Below, one piece after another: positions 1 to 8,589 of a DNA stretch of 39,298 nucleotides. The number at the start of each line of letters is the position of its first letter. The first letter of the stretch is position 1. The stretch comes from Planctomycetota bacterium. Lineage in GTDB: Bacteria > Planctomycetota > UBA8108 > UBA1146. The position numbers were made by a program, and so were the translations under genes. Location: contig DUAN01000051.1 in assembly GCA_012960845.1 (NCBI GenBank), positions 1-39,298 on the forward strand, written 5' to 3'. The notes under the pieces are model-generated. The model was given only the letters and a program-made list of their open reading frames with translations, was not told where the DNA came from and searched no databases.

Positions 1-2
1 CA

Positions 3-392
3 TATGGTGGGTCCTGCACTGCGGGCAAAAAAGAGGACATGAACATGTACGCCGAGGTTCTCCGCCACGGATTGCAACATGGGCGACGAGTGGCGGATGG
101 GGTCGAGTTCTGGATTCAGTTCGGATCTCAGGAGGTCAAGGAGTACTGTCGCGAGATGGGATATCTGGAGATCTTCGAAGAGGCGGGAGCTCAGGTCATC
201 GAACCTTCTTGCGGCGCCTGCATCAATGCCGGTCCAGGGGTCAGTCGTACGCCGGAGCAGGTCAGTGTTAGCGCCGTCAACCGCAACTTTCCGGGACGTT
301 CAGGTCCAGGACAGGTGTATCTGGCCAGTCCGCTGACGGTTGCTGCCAGTGCACTGGCGGGCCACATCGTGGCGTTCAACAGGGACCAATGA
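3..392 (+). CDS. leuC: Aconitase-family dehydratase, large-subunit C-terminal part (LeuC-like), 5' truncated by window edge
   Basis: The reading frame is open from the left edge, so this is the last ~129 codons of a longer gene. It opens with YGGSCTAGKKEDM, the GSCT block that supplies the first cysteine of the aconitase 4Fe-4S cluster, and continues to SCGACINAGPG, which carries the other two cluster cysteines (CxxC). The end (NRNFPGRSG, then YLASPLTVAASALAGHI) matches the C-terminus of 3-isopropylmalate dehydratase and homoaconitase large subunits. Known family role: hydration/dehydration of isopropylmalate in leucine synthesis, or of a related tricarboxylic substrate. The stop is embedded in an ATGA, but the following small frame is repeat-rich and does not resemble LeuD. 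The exact substrate cannot be decided from this fragment, so the symbol is provisional. Confidence 0.8.
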   Translation, partial: YGGSCTAGKKEDMNMYAEVLRHGLQHGRRVADGVEFWIQFGSQEVKEYCREMGYLEIFEEAGAQVIEPSCGACINAGPGVSRTPEQVSVSAVNRNFPGRSGPGQVYLASPLTVAASALAGHIVAFNRDQ

Positions 393-412
393 GCGACTTG
401 AGATCGATCGCG

Positions 413-471
413 GTATCATCCGCCGCAGTATCATCATCCGCAGCGGTGTCATCATCCGCAGCGGTGTCATC
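413..471. repeat. Short tandem repeat array A (15/18-bp units)
   Basis: About three and a half head-to-tail units lie here: a 15-bp unit (gtatcatccgccgca), then two 18-bp units (g-t/a-tcatcatccgcagcg), then a partial copy. The array starts ~20 bp after the leuC-like stop and reaches the stop codon of the opposing gene, so it fills a convergent intergenic gap. Confidence 0.8.
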
Positions 472-868
472 GATGGAGACCGGCAACTCTGGCCAGTTCG
501 GTCCGAAGTTCTAGTTGCCTGGAGACCGGTTCGATGAGGTCGAGGTAGCAAACGCCATCCCGTGCGGAGCGGTCCGGTTGCCAGGTAACTGCGGATTCCT
601 CCTCGATCGCGCCGATAACTTCTCGGACCACCGGAAATCGACGGGGATCGTCCGCAGCGAACTGGTCGCTGGCGGGTCGCCACCACGATTCTCCTCGTAG
701 AAGCCACTGGTGCCAATGCGATGGTAATTCACTGCCCAGGTGAAGTTTCAGATCTTCGACCAGCCTGCGAATCAGCGGCAATGAGCACTGGATCAACTTG
801 GTTTCCACGACGCGAATCTGCTCGAGAGCCAGAATCCGCTCGCGTGCATCTTTATTGCTGTTCATCAT
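467..868 (-). CDS. Hypothetical protein, 133 aa
   Basis: I do not recognise this family. The frame encodes a soluble, charged protein with a helical N-terminal half (MNSNKDARERILALEQIRVVETKL) and a tryptophan-rich middle (HWHQWLLRGESWW), without a signal peptide or membrane segment. It is judged a probable real gene because it is the longest coherent frame in the gap, starts with tandem ATGs at 868/865 and sits divergently 49 bp from the DUF72 gene. Its stop codon lies in the last copy of tandem array A, so the 3' end may have been altered by repeat expansion. A shadow frame on the plus strand (515-700) is less protein-like. Confidence 0.5.
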   Translation of the reverse strand: MMNSNKDARERILALEQIRVVETKLIQCSLPLIRRLVEDLKLHLGSELPSHWHQWLLRGESWWRPASDQFAADDPRRFPVVREVIGAIEEESAVTWQPDRSARDGVCYLDLIEPVSRQLELRTELARVAGLHR

Positions 869-917
869 GATCGCCTGTCGTTTCTTTTCTCGTGTTCTCC
901 AGTTGAACGGGCCTGGA

Positions 918-1766
918 ATGGAGTGGCCGTTGTTTGATCAAGATTCAGGGCTCTATATCGGTACATCATCCTGGTCCGAGAAAAGTTGGCAAGGGGTCTT
1001 TTATCCCGAGGGTCTCGCACCACGGGAGTTCATCCGCCATTACTCTACGGTGTACGACAGCGTCGAGATCGATGCGACCTTCTACGCCATTCCCACCCGC
1101 AAGACCGTGGAAGGGTGGAGAGAGAGAACTCCGGCTGGATTCCAGTTTGCGGCCAAGGTTCCACGAGTGATCACACATGACAAGATTCTGGTGGACGCTC
1201 AGGAAGACATGGAACTCTTCGTCGAGACGATGCAGTGGCTCGGTGATCGACTCGGGCCATTGTTACTGCAGTTTCCATACTTCAATCGAAAAGTATTCTC
1301 GAGCCCCGAGCCCTTTTTTGATCGTCTCGATCAATTTTTGACGAGGATTCCCGTGGGGCCCAGATACGTGGTGGAAGTCAGGAATCGCCACTGGGTGGGT
1401 CGACGATTGGAGCAATTACTCCGGCGGCATGGGGTGTCGCTGGCCTGGGTAGATCAGGCATGGATGCCGGAGCCGGAAGACTGGCCTCGATTGCTCGATG
1501 GCCCCGGGGCTGGTCCGGGTTATTTCAGGTTTCTCGGTGATCATAAACAGATGGATCAACTCACCGAGAAGTGGGATCGCCAGGTGGTGGATCGACGCGA
1601 TCGACTGGCACGCTGGGTCCCGCTGATGCGGACCTTTCGCGAAGCGGGAGTCGATGTCTTCGGCTTCTTCAACAATCACTACGCCGGCCATGCACCGGCA
1701 ACCGTCGAAGATTTCAGATCGCTATGGGGAGCAGGAGCAGATCACTCGTCTTCATCTTCGAATTGA
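918..1766 (+). CDS. DUF72 (YecE-like) family protein
   Basis: The 282-aa product carries the DUF72 hallmarks: LYIGTSSWSEKSWQGVFYP at the N-terminus, VEIDATFYAIP near residue 50, FAAKVPRVITH near residue 80, LGPLLLQFP near residue 115 and a C-terminal FFNNHYAGHAPA. DUF72 proteins have a TIM-barrel-like fold and no settled biochemical role. I chose ATG 918 because homologous sequence starts just after it; ATG 867 in the same frame would add 17 residues and overlap the divergent neighbour. The 3' end overlaps the pyruvate kinase gene on the other strand by 25 bp, so both C-termini are encoded by the same DNA. Confidence 0.88.
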   Translation: MEWPLFDQDSGLYIGTSSWSEKSWQGVFYPEGLAPREFIRHYSTVYDSVEIDATFYAIPTRKTVEGWRERTPAGFQFAAKVPRVITHDKILVDAQEDMELFVETMQWLGDRLGPLLLQFPYFNRKVFSSPEPFFDRLDQFLTRIPVGPRYVVEVRNRHWVGRRLEQLLRRHGVSLAWVDQAWMPEPEDWPRLLDGPGAGPGYFRFLGDHKQMDQLTEKWDRQVVDRRDRLARWVPLMRTFREAGVDVFGFFNNHYAGHAPATVEDFRSLWGAGADHSSSSSN

Positions 1767-3223
1767 TGGGGTCCCTCCAGGCCGGCCCACGATCCCACCC
1801 GGTACACCAGCATCAGGTTGGTCCGACCCATTCGATGAGTGGGCGCGCCCATCAACAACACCAGCAGATCACCTTGGGCGGCAACTTCATCGGTCTGGAT
1901 CGTCTTGTCCAGTTCCTGGATCAGTTCATCGGTGGTTCGGGCGGGGAGGATCAGGTAGGGACGAACTCCCCACACCAGGGTCAGGCGATCTCGAACCGTC
2001 TGGTTGGTGGTGAAGGCAAGGATCGGGCGTTCCGGTCGGCGTCGAGAAGCCAGCAGTGCGGTCGATCCTGACCGGGTAAAGGCGCATAGTGCATGGGCGT
2101 CGACATCATGAGCCACCAGGCAACCCGCATCGGTGACCGCTTCTGCGGGCGAATTGGCCGACTTCTCTCGCCTCTTCCGGCTGAAGGGTTGAACCGTATT
2201 TTGCTCGGTGTAAAGGATCACATCTGACATCATCCTGACCGATTCGATCGGATAATCTCCGATCGCAGTTTCGCCCGAGAGCATCACCGCATCGGTGCCA
2301 TCGAGTACTGCATTGGCCACATCACTCGCCTCTGCTCGTGTTGGTCGTGGATTTCTCGTCATGCTATCGAGCATCTGTGTTGCGGTGATGATCGGGCGTC
2401 CCATCTTCAGTCCTTCTGCGATGATGCGCTTCTGGATGACGGGCACTCGTTCCGGCGGGATCTCCACTCCCAGGTCTCCACGAGCGACCATCGCCCCCCA
2501 GGAATTTTCGAGGATCTGGGTGATGTTCTCGACGGCCAACGGCTTTTCGATCTTGGAGATGATGGGGATATTTGAGCCCTTGCTGGCGAGCAAGTCGCGC
2601 AACTGAATCACATCCTCAGGTTTCCTGACGAAGGAGAGAGCGATGAAGTCGACATTCATCGAAGCGGCAAAGATGGCGTCTTCGCGATCCTTCTCGGTGA
2701 TCGCCGGGGCAGAGACGTGACTTCCGGGCAAGTTGATGCCCTTACGAGGATGAATCAGCCCTGCATTTGCAGCCCTCGCGATCACCAGCCCCTTCTCGAC
2801 GGTAATCGTCTCGAAGGCGATGTTCCCGTCATCGATGAGGATGGGATCACCGACAGAGAGATCCTTGTCGAGCAGGTCATAGTCGCTTCCGATTTCTTCG
2901 TTTGTAGGAGAGCGTCCGACCGCGATCCGGATCTCCTCTCCCTGTTCGATAGGAATCGGATCTCCTTCAAAAAAGGACAGGCGAATCTTGGGTCCCTGCA
3001 GGTCGTACAGGATACCGATCGGATGACCCACCAGATCCGCGATCTCTCGGACCATGTCGATGGTCGCTCGATCCTGGTCGTGGGCTCCATGGGAAGCATT
3101 GATCCGGACCACATCGAGACCCGCCTCGAACATTCCCCGAAGAACTTCGGGGGATTTGGAGGCGGGACCGAGGGTGCCCACGATCTTGGTTTGCCTGAAC
3201 GCAGATGAGTGAGTTGATTCCAT
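1742..3223 (-). CDS. pyk: Pyruvate kinase
   Basis: This gene encodes cytosolic pyruvate kinase (phosphoenolpyruvate + ADP to pyruvate + ATP), the last step of glycolysis. The 493-aa length is normal for the family. Visible elements are TKIVGTLGPASKS at the N-terminus, RINASHG (usually RxNFSHG), GPKIRL ahead of the lid domain, SKIEKPLAVENI with the catalytic lysine, VARGDLGVEIPPERV in the active site, and ATQMLDSM. The remaining ~150 residues form the C-terminal allosteric domain. The ATG at 3223 is the natural start. The gene lies downstream of the dockerin-protein gene on the same strand, but a hairpin with a T-rich tail at 3294-3327 separates them, so it probably has its own transcription start. 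Its last codons overlap the converging DUF72 gene. Confidence 0.96.
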   Translation of the reverse strand: MESTHSSAFRQTKIVGTLGPASKSPEVLRGMFEAGLDVVRINASHGAHDQDRATIDMVREIADLVGHPIGILYDLQGPKIRLSFFEGDPIPIEQGEEIRIAVGRSPTNEEIGSDYDLLDKDLSVGDPILIDDGNIAFETITVEKGLVIARAANAGLIHPRKGINLPGSHVSAPAITEKDREDAIFAASMNVDFIALSFVRKPEDVIQLRDLLASKGSNIPIISKIEKPLAVENITQILENSWGAMVARGDLGVEIPPERVPVIQKRIIAEGLKMGRPIITATQMLDSMTRNPRPTRAEASDVANAVLDGTDAVMLSGETAIGDYPIESVRMMSDVILYTEQNTVQPFSRKRREKSANSPAEAVTDAGCLVAHDVDAHALCAFTRSGSTALLASRRRPERPILAFTTNQTVRDRLTLVWGVRPYLILPARTTDELIQELDKTIQTDEVAAQGDLLVLLMGAPTHRMGRTNLMLVYRVGSWAGLEGPHQFEDEDE

Positions 3224-3293
3224 TGTTCAATGATGGCCGGATCTGACTCTGCTGTAAAGAGAACACCGGCTCGAAGCGTCCTGGAAGGAAAAG

Positions 3294-3327
3294 AAGGCCC
3301 GGAACTCCTATTGGAGTCCCGAGCCTT
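3294..3327 (-). terminator. Rho-independent terminator of the dockerin-protein gene
   Basis: A long imperfect inverted repeat (aaggc..gg.actcc, loop tatt, ggagt.cc..gcctt) is followed on the minus strand by TTCTTTTCC. It lies 23 bp beyond the stop of the 3351-4697 gene and upstream of pyk. Confidence 0.65.
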
Positions 3328-3350
3328 CCATCCTCGCAAATCCGCTCTGG

Positions 3351-4697
3351 CTAGGGGCATGGAGGAAAACTGCTGCAGTCGATTCCATCGGTGTCGGTCG
3401 GATCTTCTCCGCAAGTTGGATAGGGAGCAGGTGGGAACGCACCGTTTCCGAAGAGGTTCGACAGCTGGAAGATGGCGTCACTGATATCAAAGCCGCCGTC
3501 ATCATTGTTGTCACAAGAATCGCCACAGGGAGGTAAACCCGCACCAGCGAAGAGGAAGTTGAGAGCTGCCACCACATCTGCGATATCGTTGGGGCCTCCA
3601 TCGGCGTTGCAATCACCCCTGACAAAGAGCGGTCCCGTGGTGCAGGTGAGTTGGCAACAAACTTGAGCAAGTACTCCGCCACAGGCGTCCACCGATTCGA
3701 GGCAAATCGTCTGAGCGTTGGGGGATAGCCCGAGGCTGCCTTGCCAACTGGTCGCCGCTGCAGATGCCAATGTTTCGACGAGGATTCCATCGATGTAAAT
3801 GCGGAGTGCCGAGTAACCACCAGGGTTGGTCCAGCTGGCGTCTGCAGTGCAGCCAGTGAGGGGGTCGGTTGCGATGATGTTACAACTGAACCCGCTCGGA
3901 AGCGGTGGAGGTGTGTATCCAGAGCATGAATCGGTGATGCAAGTCTGGGTCGAGGAAGAGGAAGCCACTACGCCAGTGATGCAGATGTTGGTACTGGCGG
4001 TAGGAAGCGTCACGGAAGTGGAAGTGGCGCTGCCCGGAAGGGTCGCCACCAGCGCTCCATCGAGACGCACCTGGATCCCCGTGTAACTGGCATTATTGGT
4101 CCAGTTGAGATCGTAGTTGCAACTGCAGATGTCGGTGAGGGTGCTGGTGAGAGCGGAAGGGGCGGGCACCTCGATCTGCACGTTTCCCCCGGTACTCGAT
4201 GGAAAGACGCTCGATCCTCCGACAGTGAACACGATGTTGATCGGCGGACTGCCGAGGGAAGACGAGGGGGATACCGCAGAACTGCTCCCCGGAGTTGCAG
4301 TGGGGGCCACCGCATAGTTCATCGTGGCGACCTGCTGGCCGGAACCGGGAGGAAGTGATTCGAGAGCTCCACCAAAAGTGAAGATACATGCCAGTGCCAT
4401 TCCCGGGCCATTGGCCGGGTTCAGATCTCCGAAGAAGTAGTCCGCTCCAGTACCCCCATTGAGTGGAATCAACGCAGATCCCTGGACAATTTCGATCGGG
4501 GTCAAGACCGAGCCATCGTGAGTGGCTCCGTAGGAGAAACCCAGCACCGGAGCGTCATGTGCGATCTCAACGTTGACGCTGACACTAGCACCCGGTAATG
4601 CCGAGTTGCCGACGATCGAGAGGACATTCTGAGCTGTGGCCAGCACTGGCAGGACCAACAAGGTGAGCAGGGTGGCTGAGCGTAAAATCAATTTCAT
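3351..4697 (-). CDS. Secreted protein with cohesin-like N-terminus, Ser/Thr-rich middle repeats and C-terminal dockerin/EF-hand module
   Basis: The 448-aa product starts with a clear signal peptide (MKLILRSATLLTLLVLPVLATAQ). Residues ~23-165 resemble cohesin-type beta-sandwich modules (VLSIVGNSALPGASVSVNVEI). Two cysteine-containing repeats follow (CNYDLNWTNNASYTGIQVRLDG near 195 and CTADASWTNPGGYSALRIYIDG near 285), probably fibronectin-III-like. From residue 358 a dockerin-type pair of calcium loops is visible: GDCNADGGPNDIADVVAALN and CDNNDDGGFDISDAIFQLSN. The tail is proline/cysteine-rich (FPPCP). Such proteins are numerous in planctomycetes, where their role (surface scaffold, adhesion or anchoring) is unproven. 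There is no catalytic domain. A GGAGAG ribosome-binding site precedes the ATG and a TATAAT lies ~60 bp upstream. Confidence 0.85.
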   Translation of the reverse strand: MKLILRSATLLTLLVLPVLATAQNVLSIVGNSALPGASVSVNVEIAHDAPVLGFSYGATHDGSVLTPIEIVQGSALIPLNGGTGADYFFGDLNPANGPGMALACIFTFGGALESLPPGSGQQVATMNYAVAPTATPGSSSAVSPSSSLGSPPINIVFTVGGSSVFPSSTGGNVQIEVPAPSALTSTLTDICSCNYDLNWTNNASYTGIQVRLDGALVATLPGSATSTSVTLPTASTNICITGVVASSSSTQTCITDSCSGYTPPPLPSGFSCNIIATDPLTGCTADASWTNPGGYSALRIYIDGILVETLASAAATSWQGSLGLSPNAQTICLESVDACGGVLAQVCCQLTCTTGPLFVRGDCNADGGPNDIADVVAALNFLFAGAGLPPCGDSCDNNDDGGFDISDAIFQLSNLFGNGAFPPAPYPTCGEDPTDTDGIDCSSFPPCP

Positions 4698-4755
4698 GGG
4701 TAACTCTCCAGAAGTACCGAAATCCAGATCATGACTGATCGGCCTCGGGTACAGA

Positions 4756-4761
4756 ATTATA
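4756..4761 (-). promoter_or_regulatory. Putative -10 box (TATAAT) for the dockerin-protein gene
   Basis: On the minus strand the sequence reads TATAAT, a perfect sigma-70 -10 hexamer, 58 bp upstream of the ATG at 4697. No convincing -35 box is seen at 16-18 bp. Confidence 0.4.
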
Positions 4762-4949
4762 GTGCGACAGGCATACCACCATTTGAACCATCATCATGGG
4801 GTTCGGCAAGGTCCGCCTACCACTATCTGTGGATCGCTTCCTGCAGCGAGTGCCAGCAGATAAGATCACGAGTGGTAATTGTGTAGTGTTCAGTCCAGAT
4901 CGACCAAACTCGATCCTGAGCGATGATGAGGTGGATTTTGAGTGCGACG

Positions 4950-5990
4950 ATGAAGGCTCTGATCAAATCAGGCCCCCGGCCAGGGTTAACCCTGGTGGAG
5001 AAACCGATCCCTGAATTGACCGCCGATGGAGTCCGGGTCCAGGTGATGGCCACCTCGATCTGCGGTACTGATCTTCACATCTACAACTGGGATGCGTGGG
5101 CGGCCTCCAAGGTCACCACTCCGTTGACCGTGGGGCACGAGTTCTGTGGAGAGGTGCTGGAAGTGGGGCCGAAGGTCACTCGATTCCAGCCCGGTGATTT
5201 CGTCGCTGCCGAGTCGCATGTGTTCTGTGACAAGTGTCGTCCGTGCAGGACAGGTCAGCGCCACATCTGTGAGAACGAGAAGATCATCGGGGTGCAAAGG
5301 GATGGAGCTTTTGCCGAGCAGATCGTGATGCCAGAACGATGCGTCTGGAGAACTCCGAGCACCCTTCCACCGGAAATCGCAACATTACAGGAGCCACTGG
5401 GCAACTCGGTTCATGTCGCGCTGGCAGACGAAGTTTCGAGGCGCCATGTGCTGATCACTGGTTGCGGACCGACCGGCTTGTTCGCTGTGGCCATCGCGAA
5501 GACCTGCGGTGCCGCTTCGGTCACTGCTGTTGATGTCCAGGATTACAGGTTGTCCCTGGCGAAACAGCTGGGCGCCGATCATATGCTGGATCCGATGAAA
5601 TGCGATCTGGTCACGAAGGTGCAAGAGTTGACCGATGGCCGCGGTGCAGATGTGGTCCTTGAGATGTCTGGAAACGACAAGGCGATCGAAGACGGACTGC
5701 GTTGTCTCAGTCGAGGCGGAGACTACCGCTTCTTCGGAGTACCTTCCGACCGGATCTCGATCGATGTCGCTCGTGACATCATCTTCAAGGGGGCACGAGT
5801 ACAGGGGATTCTCGGACGAAAAGTGTGGGATACCTGGCATGATACCGCTCGTCTGCTGGAAGCGGGCCTCGATCTCTCTCCGATCATCACCCACAAACTA
5901 CCCATCGAGGAGTACGAGACTGCATTCGACCTGATTCAACGAGGAGAATGCGGCAAGATCATCCTGTATCCAGGTGGAGTGCCCCAGTAG
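4950..5990 (+). CDS. tdh: L-threonine 3-dehydrogenase
   Basis: A zinc-dependent medium-chain dehydrogenase that oxidises L-threonine to 2-amino-3-ketobutyrate with NAD+. The 346-aa sequence follows E. coli Tdh throughout: MKALIKSG start, ATSICGTDLHIYNWDAW with the catalytic-zinc cysteine, GHEFCGEV, the structural-zinc four-cysteine loop CDKCRPCRTGQRHIC, EPLGNSVHVAL, the Rossmann motif GCGPTGLFAVAIAK, and LDLSPIITHKLPIEEYETAF near the end. The ATG at 4950 aligns with the family start; the in-frame 4923 start would add nine unrelated residues. The gene stands 24 bp upstream of kbl, whose product cleaves the Tdh product, so the two form the standard threonine-to-glycine operon. Confidence 0.96.
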   Translation: MKALIKSGPRPGLTLVEKPIPELTADGVRVQVMATSICGTDLHIYNWDAWAASKVTTPLTVGHEFCGEVLEVGPKVTRFQPGDFVAAESHVFCDKCRPCRTGQRHICENEKIIGVQRDGAFAEQIVMPERCVWRTPSTLPPEIATLQEPLGNSVHVALADEVSRRHVLITGCGPTGLFAVAIAKTCGAASVTAVDVQDYRLSLAKQLGADHMLDPMKCDLVTKVQELTDGRGADVVLEMSGNDKAIEDGLRCLSRGGDYRFFGVPSDRISIDVARDIIFKGARVQGILGRKVWDTWHDTARLLEAGLDLSPIITHKLPIEEYETAFDLIQRGECGKIILYPGGVPQ

Positions 5991-6014
5991 CACAGGAGTC
6001 GTGAGGAGAGAGTG

Positions 6015-7199
6015 ATGTTTTTAGATCGTGAACGATTTGTCGAACAGTTGCAGGAGATCGAAGACTCAGGCCTCTGGAAACAGGAGCGGTTGATCACCGG
6101 TCCCCAGGGAGCCAAGATTTCCACCTCGGAAGGCGAGGCTCTCAACTTCTGCGCCAATAACTATCTCGGTTTGTCGAGTCATCCCGCCATCCTCGAGACC
6201 GCTCATGCGGCACTGGATAGCCACGGATTTGGTCTCTCATCGGTGCGATTCATCTGCGGCACGCAGGATATACACAAACAACTGGAACAGCGGATTTCGA
6301 CCTTTCTTTCGACCGAAGATTCCATCCTCTATACCTCCTGCTTTGATGCCAATGGTGGGTTGTTCGAGACACTGCTGGGTCCCGAAGATGCGGTGATTTC
6401 CGACGAGTTGAATCACGCCTCCATCATCGATGGGGTCCGGCTTTGCAAGGCGAAGAGATTTCGCTACTCCCATGCAGACATGTCGCATCTGCAGAGGTGT
6501 CTCACCGAGGCCAGCGATGCCCGCACCCGGATGGTCGTGACCGATGGCGTCTTCAGCATGCACGGCGATCTAGCCCCCCTCGATGAGATCGCAGCGCTTT
6601 GTGATGAGCACCACGCCCTATTGGTCGTCGATGACAGCCACTCGACAGGTTTCATCGGCAAGACGGGTCGGGGAACTGCCGAACACTTCGGTGTTCAGGA
6701 TCGGGTCGACCTCATCACCAGTACTCTCGGAAAAGCACTGGGAGGTGCCAGTGGAGGGTTTACCACTGGCCGCAAGGAGTTGATCGAGTTATTGCGACAA
6801 CGATCTCGCCCATATCTATTCTCCAATACGCTGGCTCCAGCGATCACTGCAGCCGGTATCCGAGTACTGGATCTGATCGATGACGAGCCGGAACGGGTGC
6901 AGAGGAGCCAGTCGAATACCTTGAGATTCCGCCAGGGAATGACCGCTGGAGGATTTGACATCACTCCAGGAATCCACCCGATTGTCCCCATCATGCTGGG
7001 AGACGAACGCAAGACGATGGAGATGGCCGAAGCGATGAACCAACGAGGGATCTTCGTGGTCGGATTCTCCTATCCGGTGGTCCCCAGGGGCCAGGCACGG
7101 ATCAGGGTCCAGATCTCTGCGGGCCACGAAATCGATCAGATCGACCACGCCATCACGGTCTTCACCGAGGTCGGGAAGGATCTGGGACTACTCAACTGA
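6015..7199 (+). CDS. kbl: 2-amino-3-ketobutyrate CoA ligase (glycine C-acetyltransferase)
   Basis: A PLP-dependent alpha-oxoamine synthase family enzyme that cleaves 2-amino-3-ketobutyrate with CoA to glycine and acetyl-CoA. The 394-aa product has the family signatures LNFCANNYLGLSSHP, the RFICGTQDIHKQLE segment, DELNHASIIDGVRL, VVDDSHSTGFIGKTGRG, and the PLP lysine in TSTLGKALGGASGG. The C-terminus contains GFSYPVVPRGQARIRVQISA, as in E. coli Kbl. ATG 6015 is preferred because AGGAG at 6004-6008 lies six bases upstream; GTG 6012 is directly adjacent and would add one residue. The gene is paired with tdh upstream. A small hairpin (7223-7243) separates it from hisS. Confidence 0.96.
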   Translation: MFLDRERFVEQLQEIEDSGLWKQERLITGPQGAKISTSEGEALNFCANNYLGLSSHPAILETAHAALDSHGFGLSSVRFICGTQDIHKQLEQRISTFLSTEDSILYTSCFDANGGLFETLLGPEDAVISDELNHASIIDGVRLCKAKRFRYSHADMSHLQRCLTEASDARTRMVVTDGVFSMHGDLAPLDEIAALCDEHHALLVVDDSHSTGFIGKTGRGTAEHFGVQDRVDLITSTLGKALGGASGGFTTGRKELIELLRQRSRPYLFSNTLAPAITAAGIRVLDLIDDEPERVQRSQSNTLRFRQGMTAGGFDITPGIHPIVPIMLGDERKTMEMAEAMNQRGIFVVGFSYPVVPRGQARIRVQISAGHEIDQIDHAITVFTEVGKDLGLLN

Positions 7200-7263
7200 T
7201 CGCTTCCCCTTGCGAGTTCGGTGCCTACTCCCGATAGTAAGGCGAATGAAGGACGGAGGAGCG

Positions 7264-8589
7264 ATGAAGGTGCAGTGCCTGAAGGGTTTCCGCGACTACC
7301 TTCCAGAGGAAATGCTACAAAAGGATCGGATGCTGAGGGCGGTTCAGCAGGTCTTCGAGTGTCATGGATATCCTCCACTGATGACTCCCGCTCTGGAGTA
7401 TTCAGAAATCTTGCTCGGGAAATATGGCGAAGAAGGAGAGATGCTCCTCTATCGCTTCCGCGATAACGGCGATCGAGATGTGGCGCTGCGCTACGATCTG
7501 ACCGTGCCGCTGGCCCGCGTTCTCGCCGAGCATGGTGAGATCACCATGCCATTCCGCAGGTACCAGATCGCTCCGGTCTGGAGAGCAGAGAAGCCCGCCC
7601 GAGGTCGCTTCCGCGAGTTCATGCAATGCGACGTGGACCTTGTGGGAGCCGATACTGCCGCTGCCGATGCCGAGATGCTGGTGATCGGAAGCGCAGTGAT
7701 GAAGGCACTGGGGATTTCCGGTTTCCGTATCCGGATCAATCACCGTGGCATCCTCGGTGCTCTTTGCCGTCTGGCGGGGCTGTCTTCCGCAGGGGAGGTC
7801 GAGTTCCTGCGATTGTTGGACAAACTGGACAAGATCGGAGCCGATGCCTTCCGCGATCAGGTCGGAAAAATTTCGGGTATCGACGAAGCGGGAGTGGAAA
7901 GCGTTCTGAAGATTGTGTTGGCCAGCACCGGTGATTCGAGGCAAGTCCTTCAGCGACTCGAAGACGCACTTGGATCCGATGCAGAAGCGGCCAGTTCGAT
8001 CGAGCGAATGAGAAAGGTTCTCGATCTGGTGGAAGCATCGGGAGCGGCTCAGCAGTGCCACATCGATCCATCTATCGCCCGTGGACTCAGTTACTACACC
8101 GGCCTGGTTTACGAGACCTATCTCGATGAATTGCCAGGTTTCGGTTCGGTGATGAGCGGCGGACGATACGACGGACTGGTGGGAATGTTCTCCGGCAAGG
8201 ATCTTCCAGCGATCGGTATCAGTCTCGGAATCGATCGTCTCTTCTCTGCCATCAAGGAGATGGATCTGCTGGAAGATCGTAGTCAGCCTGCGGAAGTTCT
8301 GGCGGTGCAATTCTCGGAGGATCTGGCACCTGCCACCTTCGAAGTAGCGGCGCGGCTTCGTAGGGCTGGGATCGCCACGGTGGTCTACCCGAGGGAAGCA
8401 AAGATGAAGAAACAGCTCCAGTTCGCCCAGAAGGCAGGAATCCCGTTTGTCGTGGTGATCGGCGAGGATGAGAAGAGCCGGGGCACCCTTCAATTGCGCG
8501 ATATGGAAAAGGGTTCTCAACAGGAGATCACCATCGAAGAGGCGATCCGAATCATCGGCGCTGTAGTTTCCGAGGAAACCGGTCAATGA
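7264..8589 (+). CDS. hisS: Histidyl-tRNA synthetase
   Basis: A class II aminoacyl-tRNA synthetase charging tRNA-His. The 441-aa protein shows KGFRDYLPEE at the N-terminus, motif 2 around PFRRYQIAPVWRAEKPARGR, the histidine-specific motif ARGLSYYTGLVYE, motif 3 at SGGRYDGLVGMF...AIGISLGIDRL, and a C-terminal anticodon-binding domain with VVVIGEDE. ATG 7264 is preceded by a strong GGACGGAGGAGCG ribosome-binding site, so the longer frame from 7210 is not needed. The stop overlaps the next gene by 4 nt (ATGA), tying hisS to the alpha/beta hydrolase gene. No T-box was recognised in the short leader. Confidence 0.96.
   Translation: MKVQCLKGFRDYLPEEMLQKDRMLRAVQQVFECHGYPPLMTPALEYSEILLGKYGEEGEMLLYRFRDNGDRDVALRYDLTVPLARVLAEHGEITMPFRRYQIAPVWRAEKPARGRFREFMQCDVDLVGADTAAADAEMLVIGSAVMKALGISGFRIRINHRGILGALCRLAGLSSAGEVEFLRLLDKLDKIGADAFRDQVGKISGIDEAGVESVLKIVLASTGDSRQVLQRLEDALGSDAEAASSIERMRKVLDLVEASGAAQQCHIDPSIARGLSYYTGLVYETYLDELPGFGSVMSGGRYDGLVGMFSGKDLPAIGISLGIDRLFSAIKEMDLLEDRSQPAEVLAVQFSEDLAPATFEVAARLRRAGIATVVYPREAKMKKQLQFAQKAGIPFVVVIGEDEKSRGTLQLRDMEKGSQQEITIEEAIRIIGAVVSEETGQ

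Noticed and set aside
4824-4862. Interrupted inverted repeat (TATCTG..TCGCT / AGCGA..CAGATA) upstream of tdh
   Set aside because: The arms are short and interrupted and the position is 90 bp from the start; it may be chance, so it is not listed as a regulatory site.
7223-7243. Small hairpin (GCCTACT / AGTA-GGC) before hisS considered as T-box or terminator
   Set aside because: There is no T-box consensus, no T-tract and only 64 bp between genes.
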